Assembly: GCA_041689775.1 (NCBI GenBank)
Contig: JBDNFP010000313.1
Span: 1 to 36,826, forward strand
Reading direction: 5' to 3'
From: JBDNFP01 sp041689775
GTDB taxonomy: Bacteria > Bacteroidota > Bacteroidia > Cytophagales > Spirosomataceae
DNA length: 36,826 nucleotides
The notes beneath the pieces were generated by a model. It was not told the DNA's origin and searched no databases. It was given only the letters and a program-made list of their open reading frames with translations. Both the position numbers and the translations under genes were made by a program. Of this stretch, positions 1 to 8,909 are shown in pieces (within the stretch, counting starts at the first letter, position 1; each line of letters opens with the position of its first letter).

Positions 1-1
1 A

Positions 2-823
2 TTGGAAAATGAATGGTTTGCCGAGATTGCAAAAGCAAGCGGAACTACCTATACCCCCGGTAACCCAGCCACCAAAGGACAAGGTGGTATGTACGGTGGA
101 TATTTATTTGATGAAAACGGGACCGAAATTGAACAATTAATTGAAAAAGGAGCCTTCGGTGCGGCGGCCTATAATCACGCAGTGAAGCTAGCAAACGGCC
201 CTTTAACTCCCGCCACGGCTGATCAGCTCATGGCTATCCTAGGAATGAACCCCACTTTTCCCAGTAGCAACGCCTCTAAACACCCAAAGCCTGACCGGGC
301 AATGGCAGTGTATGCCGCTCGTCGCGATAAGAACGACGGGAATGGCTACTATTCTCAGCTGAAATTTAACTTTATCAAATTGCAGGCAGCACTCAATGGA
401 GGTACTAACTATACCACCGACCGGGACGAAGCCCTGACCGCCATTTTTACCACCTGGGAAAAAGTCAACGCTGCCACCGTAATCAATTACTGCCACGCGG
501 TGATTTCAACCATGAGTAATACCAGTACTACGGACGCCCAGAAAGCTTCTGCGCTTCACGCCCACGGAGAAAATGTAGCTTTTCTGCACGGCTGGCGCAC
601 GATTTCTAGTAAGAAGATCACCGATGCACAGACTGATGAACTACTCGCATTACTCAATTCTGCACCGAACACTACGCCAACCCCCTATTTATTCGTAACT
701 GACTCCGTCAATCAGCTACCTAAGCTCCAACAGATAATCAGTAAATTACAGGCTATTTACGGATTCTCGTCGGCTGAAATTGAAGACTTTAAAAAGAACT
801 GGATAACCGAACAAAACCGTTAA
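2..823 (+). CDS. DUF4856 domain protein, 5'-truncated by window edge
   Basis: This is the C-terminal 273 residues of a DUF4856 protein, a Bacteroidota family usually encoded beside imelysin-like lipoproteins. Its biochemical function is unknown; the context suggests a periplasmic or outer-membrane role in iron or metal acquisition. Family-like features are the YGGYLFDENGTEIEQLIEKG stretch near residue 33 and the helical remainder. The reading frame is open to the left edge, so the real start and any lipoprotein signal lie outside the window; the TTG at position 2 is not a convincing start. Only two bases separate its stop from the next gene, which argues for co-transcription with the imelysins and the di-haem oxidoreductase downstream. 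The family call is from pattern recognition. Confidence 0.8.
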   Translation: MENEWFAEIAKASGTTYTPGNPATKGQGGMYGGYLFDENGTEIEQLIEKGAFGAAAYNHAVKLANGPLTPATADQLMAILGMNPTFPSSNASKHPKPDRAMAVYAARRDKNDGNGYYSQLKFNFIKLQAALNGGTNYTTDRDEALTAIFTTWEKVNAATVINYCHAVISTMSNTSTTDAQKASALHAHGENVAFLHGWRTISSKKITDAQTDELLALLNSAPNTTPTPYLFVTDSVNQLPKLQQIISKLQAIYGFSSAEIEDFKKNWITEQNR

Positions 824-825
824 TT

Positions 826-1941
826 ATGCTTTATACTATCAACAGTATCGTTAAGAGATGCAGTATTCTTCTGGTATTGATAGCCCCGCTTTCGGCCTGC
901 CAAAATGGGGCAGATGATGACCCAAAAACCAGCGCCTTCGACCGCAAGGAAATGCTCAGCTATTACGCAAATTCTATCATCAAGCCCCGCTATTTAAATT
1001 TACAGCTCGCGGTAGAACAGTTGCAGGTAGTAACCCGGAATTTTGCCAATCAACCTACAATGCAAAATCTAGAAGTGGCTAAAAGTACCTGGCTCGATAC
1101 TTACCTGACGTGGCAGTATGCAAATAGCTTTAACTTTGGCCCAGCTGGTGAACAGGGTATTAATAAAGGATTGATCGAAGAAATAGGTACCTATCCTACT
1201 TCAGCCGTAAAAATTGAAACTACCATCAAAAGTGGGCAGTTCAACTTCAATAACTTCGATCGGGACGCCCGTGGCTTCCTGGCAGTGGAGTATTTACTAT
1301 ATTCGGCTAGTCCGGCCGAAACGATCAGTCTGTTTACTGACCAAAAACGGAAAGATTTTCTCCTGGCTGCCGTAGAAAACATTAAGACCCGGGTAGATAA
1401 AGTGGCGGTGGAATGGAATGCTTACGCTAATGAATTTATTGCGAACGATGGCACCGACGTTGGTAGCTCTACCTCCGCCCTTTATAATGAGTTCGTCAGA
1501 AACTACGAAGGACTCAAAAATTTCAAGGTCGGTTTACCACTCGGAAAACGTCCGGGACAAACCAAAGCCGAACCTACCAAAGTAGAAACCTACTATTCCG
1601 GGCAATCGTTGGCCTGTATCAAAGCCAATTATATAGCTTTGGAGGATTTTTACTACGGAAAATCAGCCGATGGGAACAGGGGAATAAGCTTTAAGACCTA
1701 CTTAGAAAACGTAGAAGGAGGTAAGGCGCTCGTGGCGAGCACGGAGGCACAACTCGCATCGATCCGAACGGCATTAAATGCTATCCCCAGTACTGTACCG
1801 TTTTCGCAAATAATTATAAATAACGCTGCTACGGTAGATGCCCTGCACACAGAATTGCAGAAAAATACCCGTTTTTTTAAAAGTGATATGTCTTCCATCT
1901 TAGGTATCGCCATCACGTTTGCTAGTGGCGACGGTGACTAA
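826..1941 (+). CDS. Imelysin-like (M75) lipoprotein, motif-degenerate
   Basis: Imelysin-family protein of 371 residues. The family (IrpA, IcmP and the M75 domain of EfeO) consists of helical proteins implicated in iron uptake; protease activity is doubtful for most members. A hydrophobic N-terminus ends in the lipobox-like PLSAC (Cys25), so the mature protein is probably a lipoprotein. The family GxHxxE signature reads GFLAVE at residues 150-155, with Leu in place of His, although the surrounding EYLLYSAS matches the family. This copy may therefore not bind metal the way canonical members do. The gene starts two bases after the DUF4856 stop and is followed by a strong hairpin and a second imelysin gene with an intact motif. 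The family call is firm; substrate and partner are inferred. Confidence 0.86.
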   Translation: MLYTINSIVKRCSILLVLIAPLSACQNGADDDPKTSAFDRKEMLSYYANSIIKPRYLNLQLAVEQLQVVTRNFANQPTMQNLEVAKSTWLDTYLTWQYANSFNFGPAGEQGINKGLIEEIGTYPTSAVKIETTIKSGQFNFNNFDRDARGFLAVEYLLYSASPAETISLFTDQKRKDFLLAAVENIKTRVDKVAVEWNAYANEFIANDGTDVGSSTSALYNEFVRNYEGLKNFKVGLPLGKRPGQTKAEPTKVETYYSGQSLACIKANYIALEDFYYGKSADGNRGISFKTYLENVEGGKALVASTEAQLASIRTALNAIPSTVPFSQIIINNAATVDALHTELQKNTRFFKSDMSSILGIAITFASGDGD

Positions 1942-1970
1942 CTCCATATTTTTACTCTTTTAACTTTTCT

Positions 1971-2004
1971 CTCCCATTCGGTCAGTAAATTGATCGAATG
2001 GGAG
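1971..2004 (+). promoter_or_regulatory. Intercistronic hairpin between two imelysin genes
   Basis: A near-perfect inverted repeat: CTCCCATTCG (1971-1980) pairs with CGAATGGGAG (1995-2004). One G-T pair and TCA/TGA extend it inward to a 6-base loop, giving about 14 pairs. It ends 15 bases before the ATG of the second imelysin gene. No T-run follows on the + strand, so it does not look like a simple terminator for this operon. It may stabilise or process the mRNA, or tune translation of the downstream gene. The role is inferred. Confidence 0.6.
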
Positions 2005-2019
2005 GGGTATCTTGACACT

Positions 2020-3156
2020 ATGAAAACGAAAATACTACTACTTATTCCCTTTTTTATCGGTATCCACGCTTGCCAAACCGACGTGGATCCAGCCAATAAT
2101 GAAGTAGCTGCCCTCACAACCTATGCAGAAATTGTCGCGGCTACTTATCAGGATACCTATCAATCGGCTATCACGTTAAAAGAAGCTATCCAAGCGTTTA
2201 CCACAAACCCAACGGAGAAGGGGTTTGAAACCTGTAAGCTTGCTTGGAAGGCGTCGCGGATTCCCTACGGGCAATCAGAAGCCTTTCGATTTTATGGCGG
2301 ACCGATTGATGATGAAAACGGCCCGGAAGGTTTGATTAATGGCTGGCCTTTGGATGAAAGCTATATTGACTACGTTGCAGGAAATCCCGAGGCGGGTATA
2401 ATTAATAATCCTGCCTCCTACCCCCTCATTACCAAAGAGCTTCTCATATCGCTCAATGAAAGCGGTTCGGAAACCAACATCAGCACGGGCTATCATGCCA
2501 TTGAATTTTTGTTGTGGGGACAGGATTTTAACCCTAACGGTCCCGGCCAGCGCAAGTTTACTGATTATACTACCGCCCGGTTTGCTCCGCGTCGGTCAAG
2601 CTATTTGCTAGCTACCGCCGATTTATTAGTTGAAAACCTAAGTTTTGTCACTAGTCAATGGACCGCTAAGGGTGATTACCGGCAACAATTCATCAGCAGC
2701 ACTAATACCGCTCAGAAAATAACAGATGTATTTACAGGAATAGGCATTTTAGCCAAAGGTGAGCTGGCTGGTGAGCGAATGACGGTTGCTCTTGCAAATC
2801 AGGATCAGGAAGATGAGCAATCTTGCTTTTCTGATAATACCCACATCGATATTATCATGAATTTTATGGGAATCAAGAACGTATATCTCGGTACGTATAC
2901 AAGCACCGGTGGTCAGATCATCACTGGGTATAGCCTGTCAGAATTAGTAAAGAGTAAAGACCAAGTCAAAGACCAAGCAGTTTTGAATGCTCTGCTATCC
3001 ACCGAATCAAAAGTAAACGCTATCCTTCCTCCTTTTGATCAGTTAATCGCTATGGGCGATCCGGATCAGGTCATCACGAAGGCTATCGATGCCTTACGTC
3101 AATTGAGCGATCGTTTTGCAGATGCAGCCTTTTTGTGGCGCAAAAACGGACAATAA
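2020..3156 (+). CDS. Imelysin-like (M75) lipoprotein, intact GxHxxE
   Basis: Second imelysin-family protein, 378 residues from the ATG at 2020. That start gives a proper lipoprotein signal, MKTKILLLIPFFIGIHAC, with Cys18 as the likely lipidated residue; a longer reading from 1990 would put ten polar residues before it. The family signature is intact as GYHAIE at residues 157-162, followed by FLLWGQD, typical of iron-regulated imelysins. Members are thought to bind metal in the periplasm or at the outer membrane and to assist iron uptake. The gene sits between the motif-degenerate imelysin and the di-haem oxidoreductase, four bases before the latter, so the block is probably one transcript. 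Family assignment is strong; the exact substrate is unknown. Confidence 0.9.
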   Translation: MKTKILLLIPFFIGIHACQTDVDPANNEVAALTTYAEIVAATYQDTYQSAITLKEAIQAFTTNPTEKGFETCKLAWKASRIPYGQSEAFRFYGGPIDDENGPEGLINGWPLDESYIDYVAGNPEAGIINNPASYPLITKELLISLNESGSETNISTGYHAIEFLLWGQDFNPNGPGQRKFTDYTTARFAPRRSSYLLATADLLVENLSFVTSQWTAKGDYRQQFISSTNTAQKITDVFTGIGILAKGELAGERMTVALANQDQEDEQSCFSDNTHIDIIMNFMGIKNVYLGTYTSTGGQIITGYSLSELVKSKDQVKDQAVLNALLSTESKVNAILPPFDQLIAMGDPDQVITKAIDALRQLSDRFADAAFLWRKNGQ

Positions 3157-3160
3157 AACC

Positions 3161-4567
3161 ATGAAGCTTACTAAAATCACCTCCTCAGCCTTGATTGGTC
3201 TTTTTGTTTTTCTAATTAGTTGTCAGGAAAATACAGAAATGGTAACTGAACTTATTGACCCTGACGAAAAACTTTCAGCCGGATCACTGACAAGTTTTGA
3301 TTTCTCAGAAAATGCATTTGGTGAACCAATCCCCGGTTTGAGCACTAGGGAGAACAATGCCTTTGTCATTGGAAACTCATTTTTCAGAAATAACTGGACA
3401 ACTGCTCCGGCCTCAGCCACGGCTCGTGATGGTTTGGGCCCAATATTTAACGCCACCTCTTGCGGCGGGTGCCACGCTAAGGACGGACGGGCACAACCGC
3501 CTCTTGAAGCCAATGGACCGCTCGATGGATTACTATTTCGACTTAGTATTCCAGGAAGTGGGTTCCACGGTGAACCACTGGTAGAGTCAAACTATGGTGA
3601 GCAATTAAATGACAGGGCTATTCCGGGAGCAAAGCCCGAGGGACATGTAAAAATAAGCTATACTGAGCTTGATGGAACCTACGCTGACGGTATTAAGTAT
3701 AGCCTGCAAAAACCAAACTACGAATTTTTAGGACACAATTTGGGCCCACTCGATTCGAAGGTTCTGGTCTCTCCGCGCATTGCTCAACAAATACCTGGCC
3801 TCGGTCTGCTAGAAAATATCCCCGAAGCCGCTATCCTTGTTTTGGCCGATGAAAACGATCTGGACCAGGATGGCATCTCAGGACGCCCGAACTATGTTTG
3901 GAATAGGGAACTACAAAAAACGACTCTCGGCAGATTCGGATGGAAAGCCAACCAACCCTCTCTTTTACAACAAACCGCCGCCGCATTTCTGGGAGATATC
4001 GGTATTACAAGTTCTATGTTCCCCACCGAGAATCTGATTGGAGCTAGTCTTCAATTCAAAAACCTACCGAACGGAGGAAACCCGGAAATTTCGGATCAGA
4101 ACCTAGCCAATGTAGTGAGCTATGTGCAAACTTTGAGCGTGCCTGCACGGCGAAATTATACGAATCAAAAAGTACTTCGAGGCAAACAAATTTTCATCCA
4201 ACTCAATTGCTCGGGTTGTCATACACCCTCCTTCCGAACAAGCAATGCTAGTTCTATTATAGCTCTCAATAATCAAAAGATTTTCCCCTACACCGATTTG
4301 TTAATTCACGATATGGGGCCTAAACTGGCCGATAATCGGCCGGATTTTCAGGCTACCGGGACTGAATGGCGGACACCACCCTTATGGGGTATCGGTATGA
4401 TTAAAACCGTGAACCGTCATACGTCACTTTTGCACGATGGTAGAGCCCGAAACATGGAGGAGGCAATACTCTGGCACGGAGGTGAAGCACAAAAAAGTAC
4501 GGATGATTTTAAACAGCTAAAGCTTACCGACCGGATGGCTTTATTAAGCTTCCTAGAAGACCTCTAA
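3161..4567 (+). CDS. Di-haem oxidoreductase (DHOR) family lipoprotein
   Basis: Protein of 468 residues in the di-haem oxidoreductase/putative peroxidase family, distantly related to MauG and bacterial di-haem peroxidases. Two c-type haem-binding motifs are present, CGGCH at 101-105 and CSGCH at 350-354. The C-terminal segment RTPPLWGIG...HTSLLHDGRA is typical of the family. The start at 3161 gives a short hydrophobic signal ending LISC (Cys21), so it is probably a lipoprotein facing the periplasm. Genes of this family often accompany imelysins, where an electron-transfer or iron-redox role has been suggested but not shown. It begins four bases after the imelysin stop and looks like the last gene of the operon. 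Confidence 0.9.
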   Translation: MKLTKITSSALIGLFVFLISCQENTEMVTELIDPDEKLSAGSLTSFDFSENAFGEPIPGLSTRENNAFVIGNSFFRNNWTTAPASATARDGLGPIFNATSCGGCHAKDGRAQPPLEANGPLDGLLFRLSIPGSGFHGEPLVESNYGEQLNDRAIPGAKPEGHVKISYTELDGTYADGIKYSLQKPNYEFLGHNLGPLDSKVLVSPRIAQQIPGLGLLENIPEAAILVLADENDLDQDGISGRPNYVWNRELQKTTLGRFGWKANQPSLLQQTAAAFLGDIGITSSMFPTENLIGASLQFKNLPNGGNPEISDQNLANVVSYVQTLSVPARRNYTNQKVLRGKQIFIQLNCSGCHTPSFRTSNASSIIALNNQKIFPYTDLLIHDMGPKLADNRPDFQATGTEWRTPPLWGIGMIKTVNRHTSLLHDGRARNMEEAILWHGGEAQKSTDDFKQLKLTDRMALLSFLEDL

Positions 4568-4775
4568 CTAATGTTAACAATGTGTATGTTTCAATCCCCA
4601 AAAGGATTAGGACGTATTTGGAATTTAACAACCACTTTCACCTAATAAAATGAACTCCCATATGTTTGCCTGTACTTGTGCCTACAATCAACCGTGTTTT
4701 AATAAAGGACAAGTCGCCTTTACTCGATATTGTTCTTATTAGTGGCTTTAATTTCTTATTTATGAAGATGTCGGC

Positions 4776-5306
4776 TCAACCCGCCTTTCTTTTATTGTCT
4801 ACCTCATACCGATCGGATTTCAGAGACGCAATCACAAAATAGATTAATGGCGCCAAAGTAATGATAAAAACCAGCGGGAAAAACCACCATTTTAAAGCAT
4901 CGCTACTACCCGAAGCGATTTCAAACGTCATAAACTGGATATACCCAAAAACGATGACTAACCCAAACTTCAAGTACCTGATCATCCGAGTAGCGACTGT
5001 ATATTGTCGGCGGGCGTTGTCGGAAGTTATATCAGTAAGATAATTAAAAATGTGTGGAAAGCGGTTCAGGTAGGTAAGGCCCACATACATTCCAAATGAT
5101 AATAGAGGCAACAAGAATAGCGACATTTTACTGCCGTAGGAGTCTACCTTGCCAGCCAAATTGTAGTGCGTTGGTACGGTAGCCGGAAGGTTGTGGTACC
5201 TCATAAGCATAATTAGCCAGGATAGGCCAATTACAAGCCAACCAGCTATCTCAATCGTCTTATCTGCGGTAGATAGTTCAATGGGTATGCGGGGTCTCTC
5301 TTCCAT
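4776..5306 (-). CDS. DUF1648 domain membrane protein
   Basis: Small integral membrane protein of 176 residues. The N-terminal half carries the DUF1648 pattern: a membrane helix, then NLPATVPTHYNLAGKVDSYG (about residues 44-63), then another helix. Two more hydrophobic segments follow (about 110-130 and 140-160), giving four predicted membrane spans. DUF1648 occurs in SdpI-type immunity and in many uncharacterised membrane proteins; nothing here shows a toxin partner. The start overlaps the 3' end of the broken mscS gene by 29 bases on the same strand, so it was probably translated from the mscS transcript. Function unknown. Confidence 0.72.
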   Translation of the reverse strand: MEERPRIPIELSTADKTIEIAGWLVIGLSWLIMLMRYHNLPATVPTHYNLAGKVDSYGSKMSLFLLPLLSFGMYVGLTYLNRFPHIFNYLTDITSDNARRQYTVATRMIRYLKFGLVIVFGYIQFMTFEIASGSSDALKWWFFPLVFIITLAPLIYFVIASLKSDRYEVDNKRKAG

Positions 5307-6214
5307 TTTTCTTTGATTTTAAGTCAATTTTTACCTCAGGTAATTGTGCTAGTTCGACAGTGGCCGATGCCAGCACTACCTTGCCATTCGTCGATCGAAT
5401 CTCCGAGCCTATTGTTTCATTCAATAGATGTTTGGTGGCCCTCCTTTTCTTATGGTCAACAATATACCTCAGGTTAAACTGAATCCAGTTATCCGTCAAA
5501 GTTATGGCAAACGTCGGGTCCACAACGGCATCTTCGATATAGTATTTATTTACCACGTTTTCCCACCTATCGCGAGACTTAGCGGTATACTCGGCTAAAT
5601 GTTCTGTGGCCACTTTGATCACGATTTCTTTTGCCAGCTCCACATCAGAGCGGTACCGGATCAGCAGATTAAACTCGTCCCAGATAAAGGGAAAATCTTG
5701 CGAGTAGTTATAGACCGGGCCTTTAAACACAAAGGCATTACTTATTTTGACGATCCGGCCGCTGTAATTATCACTACTAACCCATTCTCCGATTTCCATC
5801 ATGGTAACATAAAGGGTATATACATCAATGACGTCCCCCTTGATTCCGTTCATTTCGATGCGGTCACCCGGATGATATACTTTCATAATAAAAATAAAGA
5901 TCGAACCAGCAACCCTCAATATGATTTCCTGCAAGGTAAACGTCAAACCGGCTCAAAGTAAGCCGAGAATCAGGATAAGGTCTTTAACGGTACCGGTAAA
6001 ATACGAGATTGTCAAAGCCGACAGTAAAAGATACCCCGTAATCTCAATCCCTTTCTGAGATTTGTGGCATGTTTGTGTATCAGGAATTCTTTTGCGTAAG
6101 AGATTTCGTAAAAACTGTACCAATAATAAAAAGTACCCACGCAGCATACTTGGTTGGGCCCGTGAAATTAGGATGATTTAGCACCCAATCTTCGACTGAT
6201 TCAATGGGTTCCAT
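5278..6214 (-). pseudogene. Small MscS-type mechanosensitive channel, broken
   Basis: An mscS-family gene with two lesions. Translation from the ATG at 6214 gives MEPIESVEDWVL and a first membrane segment, but the frame is lost at a run of five T (minus strand, 6110-6114). Removing one T joins IIGTV directly to LRNLLRKRIPDTQ, a normal MscS continuation. Further on, an in-frame TGA at 5953-5955 interrupts the pore helix between LILILGLL and AGLTFTLQEIIL. The rest, including YHPGDRIEMNGIKGDVIDV and the cytoplasmic domain, is in frame and looks conserved. TGA is used as a normal stop by neighbours (recR, the acyl-CoA ligase, DUF3109), so recoding is unlikely. Two base-calling errors in one gene are possible but less likely than recent decay. 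Confidence 0.82.
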
Positions 6215-6402
6215 TGTCAGGTAGCACAATTTAGTTACGGCATATCTTTAACAATATAACTAAAACCAGAATAAATCCATCTATTGCTATACGTATATAA
6301 AATTGCGACAAGTTTTGGAGTAGTTAGTTGCCAGGAATATTTACGGCTACTATCTACTTAATTGCAATTGAGATACCCGTCTAACACAAAACCATAGTCG
6401 AT

Positions 6403-6893
6403 CTACACAGTAAGCAGGAAGGTAAGATCAACGGTAATATTCTCATTCAAATGGGGTACCAATAAATACCACAACAGAAAATCTAGTAAATCATCCGATT
6501 GTTCCGATCTTGAATAGATACCCGGTTGAACTTTGAATCCCTCTGACATAATGCCGTACGATAATCTCATTCCCCTGATCGAGTAGTACAAGTTCTAACA
6601 AGGGGTTATTTCGCCATTTGAGATCGTAGGTATAACCCTTTGTGGTTATCGACATGGCCTTGCTGTACCATTTTTTCTGCACTAACTCCGTGATCTTAAT
6701 CCCCTTGCTATTCAGCAATTCAAAGTTAGTTTTCCAAATGCTTTTTTGGATAGTGGCAAACACTTTGTTTCCCAAGATAATATAGGCCTTATTCTCTTTT
6801 TGACCGGGATTAAGCTCTGTTTTTCCGACTTCCCGACCATTCTTGTGGTAGGTATAGTTACTCTTTCCATGTTGCTTCCATGTCCTTTTCCAT
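6403..6893 (-). pseudogene. Frameshifted hypothetical protein gene
   Basis: Remains of a Bacteroidota-type hypothetical protein that I recognise only by style. The main open segment reads SNYTYHKNGREVGKTELNPG and continues through IWKTNFELLNSKGIKITELV and KWYSKAMSITTKGYTYDLKW, then runs out of frame near 6560. The neighbouring frame supplies a sensible C-terminus, LSYGIMSEGFKVQPG then SDDLLDFLLWYLLVPHLNEN, ending at 6403. At the 5' end, the ATG at 6893 gives MEKDMEATWK and needs another one-base shift near 6865 to join the main segment. At least one frameshift is clear and the second is likely. The product would have been about 160 residues, perhaps membrane-anchored at its C-terminus. Function unknown. 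Confidence 0.6.
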
Positions 6894-6994
6894 CTGCTTC
6901 GTTTTTAAAGTTCTTAACTCTTCGCTTTTTTTCAGTGAGCGAATCTAGGAACCTCAGAAATATCTTACACTTAATTATGATTAACCCATTGTAA

Positions 6995-7331
6995 ACGAGG
7001 ACTAAATCTCAAAAAATAGCGTGGAGACCGGGCCATTACCAAAACAAGTTGGACACAGAGCAAATAACCAATCCTTAAAATAGTACTATGCAAGTTATCA
7101 ATAGGATCATTGAAGGAGTTTTTCGTTTACCGGTAAATTACAATTGTACCTGTAAAGCTCTGGTAGTTAAAAACTACTAACTTTACCCTCCTAAATGATG
7201 CAAAAAACGAGCTATACATATCATTTCAAGTGGATTACTCCACCCTGAACAGATTCTCTATTCCCCTATTTTCATGATTTCTACCACGGAATAATGCATT
7301 CCGTTCGTTTTATAAAGTTCAATTACATTTA
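6995..7331. other. Intergenic region upstream of sulP
   Basis: 337 bases without a supportable gene. It contains a short inverted repeat, GTAGTT-AAA-AACTAC (7163-7177), followed by TAACTTTA (7178-7185), which matches the Bacteroidota -7 consensus TAnnTTTG at seven of eight positions but lacks a well-placed -33 element. It presumably carries the sulP promoter; nothing stronger can be claimed. Confidence 0.3.
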
Positions 7332-8861
7332 ATGAAAAAATACTTTAATCTGTTTGACCTCACTCAGAAGGTCAACTACAAAACCGAAATACTTTCGGGC
7401 CTTACCGTAGCACTGGCCTTAGTACCCGAAGCGGTTGCTTTTGCCCTTATTGCCGGACTTTCCCCACTCACTGGTCTGTACGCTGCCTTTGTTATGGGAC
7501 TTATTACCTCCGTCTTTGGGGGCCGCCCGGGCATGATTTCCGGAGCTACCGGCGCAGTGGCCGTTGTTATTGTGGCGCTGGCCAAGTCACACGGAGTAGA
7601 GTTTGTATTTGCCACCGTGGTACTGGCGGGTATCATACAGGTATTGGCCGGAGTACTTCGCTTAGGAAAATTGATGCGTTTGGTACCCCATCCGGTTATT
7701 TTCGGCTTTGTCAACGGCCTCGCTATTATCATATTCATGTCCCAGCTTGATCAATTCAAAGATCCATCCGGCGCCTGGCTGACTGGTAATTCTCTGTACA
7801 TACTGTTGGGGCTCGTACTCGTCACGATGTTGATTATTTGGGGCCTACCCAAACTCACCAAAGTAATTCCGGCTTCCTTAACTGCCATTCTGATCGTTTT
7901 CGGCATCGTTACTTTCTTTGGTATCGACACCAAAACTGTGGGTGATATCGCTTCCATTCAGGGTGGATTTCCTCCGTTCCATATTCCACAAATTCCGTTT
8001 ACGATCGAGACCCTGACGATCATTTTTCCGTATGCGGCCATTATTGCCGGGGTAGGTTTAACTGAGAGTCTGCTCACCTTGAACATTATCGACGAGATAA
8101 CCGAAACGCGTGGCCGTGGCAATAAAGAAGCCGTAGCCCAGGGTGCGGCCAATATCCTTTCGGGAGTATTTTCGGGAATGGGTGGTTGCGCCATGATCGG
8201 ACAAAGTTTGATCAATATATCATCGGGTGCCCGTGCTCGTTTATCCGGGATTGTAGCTTCGGTTATGCTGCTGGTTTTTATCATGTTTGGCTCCGGTCTT
8301 ATTGAGCGGCTACCCATGGCGGCTCTGACTGGTTTGATGATCATGGTGTCGATTGGCACCTTCGAATGGGCCAGCTTACGCACCTTTACCAAAATGCCTA
8401 AGTCGGATGTGTTCGTGATGATACTCGTAACATTGGTAACAGCGCTCTTACACAACTTGGCCTTAGCGGTAATCGTCGGGGTAATCATTGCGGCCCTGGT
8501 ATTTGCCTGGGACAACGCCAAGCGAATTCGCGCCAGAAAGCACGTTGATGAAAATGGCATCAAACATTATGAAATTTATGGACCCTTATTTTTTGGCTCC
8601 GTCTCCGCTTTCAACGAGAAGTTTGACGTATTAAACGACCCCGAAGAAGTAATTATTGACTTTGAAGAAAGTAGGGTAGTTGATATGTCAGCGATAGAAG
8701 CGCTCAATAAAATTACGGAGCGTTACCAGAAGGTAGGGAAGAAAGTTCATCTGAAACACCTCAGCCCCGATTGCCGCAAACTACTCTCAAACGCGGACAA
8801 GCTCATTGATGTCAATGTATTAGAAGACCCTCATTACAAGGTAGCGGTTGATATAGTTTAG
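7332..8861 (+). CDS. SulP family anion transporter with STAS domain
   Basis: SulP (SLC26-type) inner-membrane anion transporter, 509 residues, close to the usual bacterial length. The N-terminus contains the family hallmark ALVPEAVAFA (about 29-38) followed by AGLSPLTGLYAA. About ten to twelve hydrophobic segments run to residue 400, and a cytoplasmic STAS domain occupies about 410-509 (GPLFFGSV..., IIDFEESRVVDMSAIEAL). Bacterial SulPs move sulfate, bicarbonate or dicarboxylates; which substrate applies here cannot be read from the sequence. The gene stands alone between a decayed region and a strong terminator, transcribed towards the pentapeptide-repeat gene. It is intact, unlike its upstream neighbours. 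Confidence 0.95.
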   Translation: MKKYFNLFDLTQKVNYKTEILSGLTVALALVPEAVAFALIAGLSPLTGLYAAFVMGLITSVFGGRPGMISGATGAVAVVIVALAKSHGVEFVFATVVLAGIIQVLAGVLRLGKLMRLVPHPVIFGFVNGLAIIIFMSQLDQFKDPSGAWLTGNSLYILLGLVLVTMLIIWGLPKLTKVIPASLTAILIVFGIVTFFGIDTKTVGDIASIQGGFPPFHIPQIPFTIETLTIIFPYAAIIAGVGLTESLLTLNIIDEITETRGRGNKEAVAQGAANILSGVFSGMGGCAMIGQSLINISSGARARLSGIVASVMLLVFIMFGSGLIERLPMAALTGLMIMVSIGTFEWASLRTFTKMPKSDVFVMILVTLVTALLHNLALAVIVGVIIAALVFAWDNAKRIRARKHVDENGIKHYEIYGPLFFGSVSAFNEKFDVLNDPEEVIIDFEESRVVDMSAIEALNKITERYQKVGKKVHLKHLSPDCRKLLSNADKLIDVNVLEDPHYKVAVDIV

Positions 8862-8862
8862 T

Positions 8863-8893
8863 AAAAAGGGGCGACTTAATCGTCCCTTTTTTA
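8863..8893. terminator. Bidirectional intrinsic terminator after sulP
   Basis: AAAAAGGGGCGA (8863-8874) pairs with TCGTCCCTTTTT (8880-8891) across a CTTAA loop: 12 pairs with one G-T. T-runs are present on both strands, so it can serve the convergent sulP and pentapeptide-repeat genes. Confidence 0.88.
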
Positions 8894-8909
8894 TTGCCTT
8901 TTCGCTTCC

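Noticed and set aside
4568..4775. 24-codon frame and a weak hairpin (TAAAGG/CCTTTA) after the di-haem oxidoreductase gene
   Set aside because: The frame has no gene-like composition and the 6-base stem lacks a T-run; neither supports a feature.
5953..5955. TGA in mscS as a recoded (Trp or selenocysteine) codon
   Set aside because: Neighbouring recR, DUF3109 and the acyl-CoA ligase end in TGA, and the mscS gene also has a separate frameshift, so nonsense is simpler.
6746..6994. 82-codon + strand frame
   Set aside because: It is antisense to the broken minus-strand hypothetical gene, and has no recognisable domain.
7958..8563. 201-codon open frame antisense to sulP
   Set aside because: It is the shadow of the SulP gene: its composition is Ile/Thr/Pro-rich with no family features, while the + strand has full transporter motifs.
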